A stretch of 64,000 nt of DNA from Schistocerca nitens (Eukaryota; Arthropoda; Insecta; Orthoptera; Acrididae): contig NC_064619.1 in NCBI RefSeq assembly GCF_023898315.1, positions 299,684,150 to 299,748,149 on the forward strand. Reading direction: 5' to 3'. Position numbers and translations under genes: made by a program. Every line of letters begins with the position of its first letter. The stretch's first letter is position 1. Below, piece after piece: positions 53,109-62,560 of this stretch. The notes below the pieces were generated by a model. It was not told where the DNA came from and ran no database searches. It saw only the letters and a program-made list of their open reading frames with translations.

Positions 53109-56100
53109 TAACCATCGGTAATGAGCTCTGTACCTTTTTTTGGCATTACTTAACGCTTTCGTTCCTATTCCATGGTCTGGAGGGCATCGCTCAATAGCTC
53201 ATACAGTAAGACAAATCCTTATCCTTACTGTGCAATCATGTAAATGGGGTAAATTCGGTTGCAAAAAGTAGCCTAACGGTTTTATTTCAGAAATGCAGTT
53301 ATATTCCACTCTTTCAGCCACTCTGCGTATAGTTATTTCTTTGCTCAACAGGTGAAGTAACCTCTTTTGTTTGGATAAAACAGAGCTGCCTAGACGTGAA
53401 CAGCTTATATTATCCGTAGTTGCACTGCTTCTCAATTAAAGCTCCCAGTGATGTTGGGCTATTGGCGTACCAGTATTTTCAAGGGCGGGACATTATTAGA
53501 TAATGCTGAACTGTGTACGGACAATGTCAGTTCACGTTTTTCGTTTAGTAGCTCACACTTTTAAGACCACAGCCGAACAACTGGACCAAAACTTCTTAAC
53601 AATTTTACTGTAGATTAGTAACCATTTCAGCCGGAACTAAATCTGTGTGTGAGTGATATACATTAAAAAATATACCGCTCATACGCTAGGTGCTGAATTC
53701 TATTTAACTTCTTTTGGTTAGTAGACTGCGTCATTAAATATGATTTATGCGAAGGATGTAGGCACCTACAACGTGTAGTACTCTGCTGTGAAACGAGTGA
53801 GAGACAACGAACCATGTTTATGTAAGCCAAGAATAATGTACATTTCGTACACGTGCTGATTCAGAGATTAAACCATGAACGTTACATATACATTATTCAG
53901 ATATTATGGGTCCAGTATTGCACTAATTATAGATATATTTGAAAGCAATGGTGGTGGGCTACATGCTAATTGTGTGTGACAACGAGAATTTATTTCTTGC
54001 ATGAAACTGCTTCTGAAAGAATGAAACCGGACATACCACCGTTGACTAATGCATTTTTTCTCTTTTACCAGGCACCAAACTACACGACCGAACACTCCAT
54101 TCTGATCGAACGAGGTGATGTAGCTGTAAAACAGATTTTTAATCTGAAGAAGACGACATTCTTCACCTCTAAGAAAAGATTCTTATTTTCGTTTTCGGTG
54201 TTTTCTCTAAATACCTTCACGTTGGTGCCAACGAGACCTACTCAAAAAGGAAGCCCATGCGTTTCCAGTGTTTTCCCAAATTCTGAAAACGCAGACTTCG
54301 AACTAGACGGGATAAACGCTTTGGAGAAGAAGAAAAGGATAAGTTCTTAGCTTTGCCACAATTCAAGTACTGAGTCACCCTTAATGACTACAATATAAAC
54401 GATTATATGAAGAGAAAAAAATGAAGCGAAAACGAGAGCGAAGGAAATAAGTCATTTCTAGCCCAATATTCCTGGCTAAGCTGAATTCGTGACAGTCACT
54501 CTAAAACTAATACTGCTAAATATACTTCCAAGTAAAAACTGTTACAGAAAGTATGAATAATTTATGTGTAAACATTTCGCTCAAAATAGGGTGGCCCAGT
54601 TCATCTGCACATTTCACATGAATGGGCTAAATTTCTGTAGTTTCGCTGCTATTTCAGCACGTGTAATTTTACATACGAACATTTAGTTCCTCTTCAAAAA
54701 TGGGGACTCGTATAAAGCTGTGATTAACGGTTAATTTGTTCCCAAAAATATTTGGCCGCAACCACTGTAACTGCGTTCTACATTCCTCCAATTTTCTATC
54801 AGTCAGTGATAACAGAATTGAGTAATGCGTGTTGTGGACGTTGCGAAGTCAATCTTTTGATGTCGGGCGTCCCATCAACTATTCTCAGTGATGATAGGAA
54901 ACTCTTACTACCTGCAAAGTGACGCTGATGCTTTTAAAAACACCTAGCACGTAAGGTATTTGGCATTTACATGACAGCTTCAACAACCCGTCCCAGAGAG
55001 GAGTTTTCTCCATTGTAACATCACTGCAGAGTCCTAAAGATGACGATACTATGTACGCTAAGTCTCTAATTTAGTTATTGGTTTCCTGGAGTTCGAATAT
55101 TCCACATACTCTTCGAACTATATGGAGAAGACTTTATACCATTTGACATATGACATAGCGCTTTCCGTTGCCGCTGTCGCGCCTACTACCAGATACATTC
55201 ATGGCGATGTAAACACTATCATGCGCAGGTTCATGTAACAAGCTGCAGTTCTAGACATTGCTTACATTATCTATAAAGCATTACTCCTTTAGTATCACAC
55301 ATCAGACATTGTCGTCTTTATGGAGTAAATCAGACTGTAATTTTTCGTTTAGTAACTATATAATTTAATATTGTGAATGTTCACTAAATTTACGTCAGTA
55401 ATCGTGAGCATTTTGGTTAAACCGGTAAATACAGTTGGCTTGTCATTCTTGTTTTCGAACTCGAAGGATTAGCTGTCCATATTTCGCTTTGAATGTCAAA
55501 CCACACACATTTCCTACATTATGAAAAATTACGCCTTTATTCCACTATATGTTTCGAGGATTTAAATCTTTTCAAATTTATGTAACCAGAGGGGTTAGTT
55601 TTATTTTGTCGGTATATAACTCTTCCTGTATTTGCTATCTATCTTTACATTTGAGAAGCGGTTCATTTCGTTTAATCAGGAGAACTGTGAATTATTTGTA
55701 ATATTTTTCAGCTCATCAGTTGGAGCAATCGACTGATTTCTATTTAAATGAGAATCATACATTGTAATAAAACTTACAACTAAACAGTTCGTAACTTCTT
55801 GACAGGTACTGCTGCATCTAGTCCGATCTCAAGACGAATACAGTTGAGTTTGATTACTCGTCTTCGCGGGGGAAAATAGGATATGAGTAAATAGTGGAGG
55901 AATGACGTGTGCATTATCAATTTACTTCTCAAGCCCTTTCGTTTTTACGATTTGCAACTATGGCCGCACAATGAATCCTTGCTTAATTTATCGGTACCTA
56001 TTAATCATATCTGTAGAGTTCATTTGTTTTTGTAAAGAAGCATCAAGCATTTAGCCCTGTTATTACACATTAGCGGCAATAGAACAGAGGTCCATAAAGG

Positions 56101-56319
56101 AATACTGTAGAATCCTACAAATAATGGTCAGTGCAGCAGACAAAAGAAATAATACGCTTAACAAAGAATTGCTTGCACGTTCGTTGTATTCATCGGAATG
56201 GCCCATGGTGCAATCCTTTTGTTTACAAACAGAAGAAAAGACTGGAATCGGGAAGAACCACAGTAAATGATGAAGCTTAAACAGAGACGTATGTTCTTTT
56301 TCACATCAACGCAAAATTT
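51610..56319. other. 4.7-kb interval without recognisable genes
   Basis: Uniformly AT-rich apart from the CT repeat at 53060-53104. Frames at 52188-52535, 52436-52672, 53199-53435 and 53970-54350 are open, but I recognise no family in any. The 126-codon frame at 53970-54350 starts at TTG and has a Phe/Lys-rich middle without a domain pattern. No SINE, LINE or inverted-repeat ends were seen. Confidence 0.4.
53058..53104. repeat. (CT)n microsatellite
   Basis: About 23 CT units. Confidence 0.97.
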
Positions 56320-56548
56320 GATTTTACTAAGAAAAAAAATGGTTCAAATGGCTCTGAGCACTATGGGACTTAATTGCTGAGGACATCAGTCCCCTAGAAC
56401 TTAGAACTACTTAAACCTAACTAACCTAAGGACATCACACACATCCACGCCCGAGGCAGGATTCGAACCTGCGACCGTAGCGGTCGCGCGGTTCCAGACT
56501 GTAGCGCCTATAACCGCTCTGCCACTCCGGCCGGCCGATTTTACTAAG
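56320..56548 (-). mobile_element. SINE1 copy h, near full length (with TSD)
   Basis: Minus-strand SINE1 with complete head (CCGGCCGGAGTGGCAGAGCGG) and A-rich tail (AAAAAAAATGG complement side at 56332-56340). A 12-bp target-site duplication, GATTTTACTAAG, lies at 56320-56331 and 56537-56548. Very few differences from copy e; probably recent. Confidence 0.96.
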
Positions 56549-59329
56549 AGAATTAAAACAGTGGAATAAGAAGAAATAAATGTATTAATTTACACTGGGA
56601 CAATGTAAAGAAATAAAAAGGTACACATTTCAAGCAATCGTCTTAGAATTACACGGAATAAATTTCTGCGGCCGGTATAAAGAGATGTCTATCTCTTTTT
56701 ATTTTATTTGTTTATTTTTTTGTGGTTGTGTGTCGCACAAGGACGTAAACCGTAGTTCAACTAGATCTACAGAATATTGTCATTTATATAGGTAATTTTA
56801 GTAAACTTGTGTGAGGTTTGTTCAAATGGATAAACTATAATACGTTGCCTTTACAGACATGCACGCCTATACTCGTTCATTCCCTTCGGCCTATTCGTGA
56901 ACTGTTGAAAGTAAAGGAGCAGGTACCTTGCAAACCTTAGTCAACTGTAGCTGAATTTCCGGAGGCGACAAAGTGTCGTCAATTTTTAAAAATTAAGAAA
57001 TCTGTGGGCGCGTTCAAACGTATCGTTTTCTTGCAGAGAATATAAGTGAAAAATCTCAATATTGTAACTATATAGTAAACGTATGTGAAGTAGTTCACGC
57101 TGTAGACATAATGGAAGAAAGAGTGAGGCAAATTATACGTGAAGAATTAGCTACGAAAATTTTGATTGACATGGGTGTTGCATTCGTCGGACGTTAAATG
57201 CTGACCAAACACAAAGGTGTGAACGAATAGCTCAGTAACACTGTACAGTTTCTAAAAACAACCAATGAAATTTGTCAGTGTAGGCAAGGTGCGGACGTAT
57301 CATGTAACCGCAGGAATAAACATTAAATCCATTTGACAAAAAAGATGAATTCAACTTATGTACTGCAGTGGACAGTGTTGTTCTCTGTTATCCTGTGAAG
57401 AGTATGGAAAAGGTAAATAATACGTTAAGTCTTCTGGACGAACTGAAGGAAGTGGAACTGCGGCGAAGGGCATTAGATTACAAAATAAAAACATCAGGAA
57501 AACTGTTGGATTACGACTGTCAATTACTGCTCCAGCCACCATATCTGGTACGATGTTATTTCCGTCTCCTCTCACACGTAAAGAAATCTGTGCCTGATAA
57601 GCATTTTGTATCCAACGAACACATTATAGCCACAATTGAGCTTCCAGTACCTTACAATACGAATGGGATCTATTTAGAGGAAAAGAACGCGGTGATCTAA
57701 ATTGGAGTATTTCGTATAAGCAATTCTTTCCTTTTTTTAACGTAAGGCCTTCCATAGGCAGACGGACAAATTGTTTCTTTGCTCACTTGGGTGCTTTGGA
57801 CAACGAGAGAAGATAAATACAGAGCTATATAGTGAAGCGCGTCATCGACTATGTGTCGTTACAAACAAATACACTTCTGCATGCACTAGGATTTCATTTT
57901 ATGCCTCTGGCATACTGGCCCAGAATAAAATTAAAAATAGGCCCCCCATCTACGTTGCTGATCAAGGTTTACAAGAGGTTTCTGTTAGTCGTAAATCAGA
58001 AGCTTAAAATGTAAATCCCGTCCCACATATTCGCAATTGTTTCCTCCCACATATTTGCAATTGTTGCGGCATCTGCTATTACAACCTCGCCTGGTACTTG
58101 GCTGAAAATTATCTAGCTTTAGAACAGATCATTAGTCGAACAACTTCCTCTCCAAAGTGAATATAATGTATTAAAAAAACATTTAAGGTACACAAACACA
58201 CAAATGTGTTAATAATTCTATCCTGAACATTTCCTAGAAACTAACAGCTCCTAATTTCCAGTTACAACCGTAGTTTCCAGGAGGTCTCCTTTGGTTGCAG
58301 AATGAATTCCACAGCCGGTAAAACTCCAAATATTCCCGAACTGCAATCCGGCTGTCCCATTCTCAGCGTAACATCTCGTACGTTTTCCGCCCTCCATCGT
58401 GTGGTGACGCTACATTCGTGTTTTTAATAAAAAGCCAAAGCAATAATTCAGCACTGAACTGCCAGCTGAAATGTTTGGCACTGATTAGACGGAGTGCGCA
58501 TCTCTGCCTACTTTCAGTGTGTAGAGCAGGGTTTCCCATACTGGTCTTCCATAGGAAGTGAGTGAGTGCTCCGCCAAAAACTATCATTAACGTTACTGAT
58601 CTTCAAAAATTTTTTATGATGTCTGCGTTATTAGTTATGATTTCAAATTGAAGCAACCACTGAATAAATCTAATTTATCATTTTTTAAAAGTTTAGTAAC
58701 CTTCAAAATAAACAAGTTGTTCCATCAGAGTACAGAGGAAAGGTTTCGGAACCGCTGGTGTAGAGAGCGAGTGTGTAACGAGAATTCTGATCCACCATTA
58801 CCAAAAGCATACGCAAAAGAACGGAGGCTATCGTTGTAGTAATTGATTGAAGGAGCTGTCCTAAAAACTATAATTATGAAAGAACCTATAAACGAAACAA
58901 GAAATTTTGCATACCTCATACTCAAACATACTGTGCGAAGAAAATAAAAAAGATCAAGGTATATTTAACAGTATATTTTCTATTTGACGCACAATGATAA
59001 TACTGATTGAAGCTGAGTGTCCAGATTCTGTGCCAACTACGCATTAAAATTGTTTTTTATAAGATAGGCCCTATATTTAATCGCCCTTCCATTACGAATC
59101 TTAAACAATAATTCAGTTTATGCGAGGAGTGCATTTTACTCCAACTTGCCCTTATATGGCTGGATACGACGCGGCTCTTCGGCCTCACAGTGGGGCAACG
59201 ATAGAAACAGCAGTCAAGGATTAGGTGTTAGGCCTGTTACGACTCGTGCCTACAACGCAGTACGAAAAACGATGTATGATCGTGGTCAGTATGTCGCCAG
59301 TCCTTTCAAACGTTAGTGCCGGTATACGA
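56549..59329. other. 2.8-kb interval; one unassigned frame
   Basis: AT-rich. Besides the frame at 57368-57700 (listed separately) nothing is recognised. Frames at 57771-58007, 58363-58587 and 58648-58839 look like chance. Confidence 0.35.
57368..57700 (+). CDS. Unrecognised open frame, doubtful
   Basis: 110 codons from GTG 57368 to TAA. The predicted product has a Leu/Glu/Arg-rich, probably helical stretch (LLDELKEVELRRRALDYKIK) followed by a mixed region (LLQPPYLVRCYFRLLSH). TACTGCAG directly precedes it, which would suit a splice acceptor, and an ATG-initiated short frame MEERVRQIIREELATK lies 250 bp upstream at 57111. The composition is more protein-like than in neighbouring frames, but I recognise no family. 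It could be a decayed transposon exon or chance. Confidence 0.15.
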   Translation: MDSVVLCYPVKSMEKVNNTLSLLDELKEVELRRRALDYKIKTSGKLLDYDCQLLLQPPYLVRCYFRLLSHVKKSVPDKHFVSNEHIIATIELPVPYNTNGIYLEEKNAVI

Positions 59330-60206
59330 ATCCTGATGATGCCGCAGTATCTTAACCTAGTAGATAGTGTCGGAAGTTCCATGCGGCTTTTCGAGGATGA
59401 TGCTGTAGTCTATAGAGAAGTAGCAGCATTAGAAAATTGCAGCGAAATGCAGGAAGATCTGCAGCGGATAGGCACTTGGTGCAGGGAGTGACAACTGACC
59501 CTGAACATAGACAAATGTAATGTATTGCGAATACATAGGAAGAAGGATCCGTTATTGTATGATTATATGATAGCGAAACAAACACTGGTAGCAGTTACTT
59601 CTGTAAAGTATCTGGGAGTATGCGTTCGGAACGATTTGAGTGGAATGATCGTATAAAATTAATTGTTGGTAAGGCGGGTTCCAGGTTGAGATTCATGGGG
59701 AGAGTCCTTAGAAAATGTAGTCCCTCAACAAAGGAGGTGGCTTACAAAACACTCGTTCGGCCTATACTTGGGTATTGCTCATCAGTGTGGGATCCGTACC
59801 AGGTCGGGTTGACAGAGGAGATAGAGAAGATCCAAAGAAGAGCGGCGCGTTTCGTCACAGGGTTATTTGGTAAGCGTGATAGCGTTACGGAGATGTTTAG
59901 CAAACTCAAGTGGCAGACTCTGCAAGAGAGGCGCTCTGCATCGCGGTGTAGCATGCTGCCCAGGTTTCGAGAGGGTGCGTTTCTGGATGAGGTATCGAAT
60001 ATATTGCTTCCTCCTACTTATACCTCCCGAGGAGATCACGAATGTAAAATTAGAGAGATTCGGGCGCGCACGGAGGCTTTCCGGCAGTCGTTCTTCCCGC
60101 GAACCATACGCGACTGGAACAGGACAGGGAGGTAATGACAGTGGCACGTAAAGTGCCCTCCGCCACACACCGTTGGGTGGCTCGCGGAGTATAAATGTAG
60201 ATGTAC
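59330..60206 (+). mobile_element. LINE-A fragment: RT palm to 3' end
   Basis: The plus strand reads NLVDSVGSSMRLFEDDAVVY (FADD box changed to FEDD), EVAALENCSEMQEDLQRI, WCRE-stop-QLTLNIDKCNVLRIH, VTSVKYLGVCV, then WNDRIKLIVGKAGSRLRFMG, TLVRPILGYCSSVWDPYQVG, RRAARFVTGLFGKRDSVTEM, PPTYTSRGDHECKIREI and RQSFFPRTIRDWNRTGR. The 3' end carries GTAGATGTAC at 60197-60206. It is 5'-truncated within the palm domain. One in-frame stop and one frameshift prevent function, yet the copy is the best-preserved LINE-A here. Confidence 0.92.
59620..60135 (+). pseudogene. LINE-A pol thumb and C-terminal fragment
   Basis: 171 open codons to TAA at 60133-60135: WNDRIKLIVGKAGSRLRFMG, EVAYKTLVRPILGYCSSVWD, EEIEKIQRRAARFVTGLFGK, KLKWQTLQERRSASRCSML, LLPPTYTSRGDHECKIREI, RQSFFPRTIRDWN. 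It is the segment downstream of the RT catalytic palm; the YLGVxL motif just upstream is in another frame. It has no activity on its own. Confidence 0.9.
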
Positions 60207-60964
60207 ATCTTAACCCAAGCAGCTCCTCATTTGGCCTCACGAGGCTGAGTGACCTCGTTACACATCTTCATGTTTCAGTAAAAAAACCTAAGGGCATTCC
60301 GGAAAGTGAACATAGACAATTCCGCATCGAAGGCGCGACGCTAACCATGGGACTACGGAGGCGACCCATGAAGAAGGGGAAAAAAAGCAACGCAGTGATT
60401 TATACAGACACGCCTTTTCGTTGGGGTGGTGTAGGGAATAGTTGGCTTAGGAAGGAAAGGGCAGCATGCTCGGCGGCGTAGTGATGCAGGCTGAGGGTCG
60501 CCAGCCAGAGACGGCCGTGCCTAAGTGTCTAGCTGCCGGGGGAGGCGCGCAGACACGAAAAACAGTTTAGCGCGCGCCCCGGCGCTCCCGGTTGATCCCA
60601 CGGGATCATCCCGAGGCTCATCCGCGGCCGCTCCCGTAACAGCGCCGCAGGCACGGCTGGGGCACGTCCCAGCTACCGCTGCGAGGGCGACGCGTAACAC
60701 GCAGCGCGTGCCCCGCTGCTGGGAGACAAAGGCTCCCAAACGGCGCCGCTGTTCTACCAGTCTGCCAGCAAAACTGCGCAGCCACTAAATCAGTATACCA
60801 AACAGTTAATTGTGGGAACACCACGTTGAAGTACATATCGACACCCATCCCCTGTCCGCCAGCGTGAGAGATCCGGGCACCTACAACACCGACTTACTCA
60901 TTTCTTGAACTTATAGAGCCTAGACATAGCCATGCAACAGAATCCTAAGGGAGGAAGATTTAGG
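60207..60964. other. Interval with a strongly GC/CpG-rich block (60440-60800)
   Basis: The block contains many CGCG and GCGC words, two NotI-like GCGGCCGC words in close form and CCCGGTTGATCCCACGGGATC, which is nearly palindromic. Frames are open on both strands because of composition; none is recognisable. It could be a CpG-rich regulatory region or first exon. Confidence 0.3.
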
Positions 60965-61262
60965 TCTAACTTCCTGCCGACAACGAGGTCATTAGAGACG
61001 GAGCAGAAGCTCAGATCGGAAAAGGAAATCGGCCGGACCTTTAGGCGATTTAGGAACACTTTTTTTTCACTAGCTGCTTATTTTTTATGACCCATCGTCT
61101 AATTTATAATGGTGGGTCGTATGTTGCCACTTAGCCGCCCTTTTTTTTTTTTAGGAACACCACGAGAAAAGTCTAACTCACACTGGCCCGATGATTATAT
61201 GAACCGTCGCCCTCTCGAAAGAGAGTCCAGTGTTCTAACCACTGTGCCACCTAGCCAAGTCA
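60965..61262 (-). mobile_element. SINE5 copy on the minus strand, split by a short insertion
   Basis: From 61262 down: GGCTAGGTGGCACAGTGGTT (A box), GGCGACGGTTCATAT (B box region, decayed), then after the insertion (61060-61151) TTCCTAAATCGCC, GGCCGATTTCCTTTTCC and GCTCCGTCTCTAATGACCTC to GTTGTCGGCAGGAAG. It matches SINE5 at 36961-37214 with moderate divergence. Confidence 0.82.
61051..61160. mobile_element. 92-bp insertion flanked by a 9-bp duplication, inside SINE5
   Basis: TAGGAACAC occurs at 61051-61059 and 61152-61160. Between them lie 92 bp bounded by T runs at both ends (61059-61067 and about 61141-61152). The interior contains a hairpin (ATGACCCA with TGGGTCGTAT). No known family. 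Confidence 0.6.
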
Positions 61263-61472
61263 ACAAAATCTGAGTTCCGTCTATTCGCGATGCAACAATA
61301 CACATGAGTCAACATTTAAAGGAAATGTGCTACTATTTCCGCAATAATAATTACCTTCCGGGTAAAATTGTGAGAACTGGGATCCACCTATTATGCAAAT
61401 AACAATTATTTGTAAATCTTCGTATATCCATAATCGAAACGGACGACTTGGGACGTCAGCTGGTATATTATA
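61263..61472. other. Short unrecognised spacer
   Basis: Nothing recognised. Confidence 0.3.
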
Positions 61473-61828
61473 TGTTAAAAAATGACGGAATTCCTCCAGC
61501 TGTATTAAGGTGTTGGTTTTATTGGCAACTCGTAGTTTCGATGTTGTTACATCATCATCTTGAGGCACATACTTGTTGACAGCAACCGTATGTGTCTAAC
61601 ACTAGTTGTCAGTGGTGAGATAGGCGTCTTCCATGCGGAAGGCTGATGTCAGTTACTACCTGCCTTCCGCATGGAACACGCCTATCTCACCACTGACAAC
61701 TAGTGTTAGACACATACGGTTGCTGTCAACAAGTATGAGCCTCAAGATGATGATGTAACAACATCGAAACTAGTTGCCAATAACACAAACACCTAAATAA
61801 AGCTGGAGAAATTCCGTCATTTTGTAAC
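61473..61828. repeat. 356-bp near-perfect palindrome made of two outward-facing Penelope-like 3' tails
   Basis: Left arm 61473-61643 and right arm 61662-61828 are reverse complements with few mismatches, joined by an 18-bp spacer. In the right arm the order is AAGATGA (61744-61750), stem II GATGT/ACATC (61752-61756, 61761-61765), GAAAC (61766-61770), TAGTTG and then AATAAAG (61797-61803). This is the hammerhead and poly-A-signal order of Penelope tails, with CT of the core replaced by AA. The left arm is the same in reverse, so the 3' ends point outward. Confidence 0.85.
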
Positions 61829-62084
61829 AGGTATTATTTATACATGTCGATACATGTTTCACCAACTTTGAGCCATCGGGAGTGGGTACTTTTATTCAGT
61901 GCTCTAAAATGCAAACTTAGTATCCCACGAATATAATATTAGTGAGTCACAGTTGGAATCTGTAAATGCATGCAAGTATTGGATGTAACGCTTAGTAGGG
62001 ACATTAAGTGGTATCACCACATAAGCTCATTCGTGGCTACAGCAGATGGTATGGACTTAGGTTTATTTGTACAGTACTGAGAAA
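61829..62084. other. Short unrecognised spacer
   Basis: AT-rich; nothing recognised. Confidence 0.3.
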
Positions 62085-62560
62085 ATACAATCAGTCTACA
62101 GAGCACGTTGCTAATAAATCACTCGTGTGACCTATGCTAGAATATTGCTCAAGTGTGTGGGACCTGTGCCAAAGAGGACTACCAGGGGATATCGAAAGTA
62201 TACAGAGAAGGGCAGCACATATCGTTACACATCTGCTTGACCCGCGGCAGAGTGTCACTGTGATGCTGAAAGAACTGAGCTGGCTCACTCTTTAAGATAG
62301 CTATAAACTAACCCGAGAAAGTCTACCGTGAAGATTTCAAGAACCAGCTTGAAATTATTACCAGAAATATATTGCAACTTCTTAATATTGCTCCCAGAGG
62401 GATTGCGAGGACAAGATTAGACGCACAGAGACATTTAAACAATCATTTTTCCCGCGCTTCTCACTTGAATTGAACGCGAAAAAGCCGTAAGAACCAGCAC
62501 AGTGGAACGCACCCTCTTCCACGCACGTCATAGTGCTCCGTAGAGTGTAGGTGCAGATGA
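62085..62560 (+). mobile_element. LINE-A 3' fragment, decayed
   Basis: The plus strand reads PMLEYCSSVWDLCQRGLPGD, IESIQRRAAHIVTHLL, SVTVMLKELSWLTL, then after stops CEDKIRRTETFKQSFFPRFS. The 3' end is GTAGGTGCAGATGATTT, a decayed GATGTA tail. Stops and a frameshift. Confidence 0.83.
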
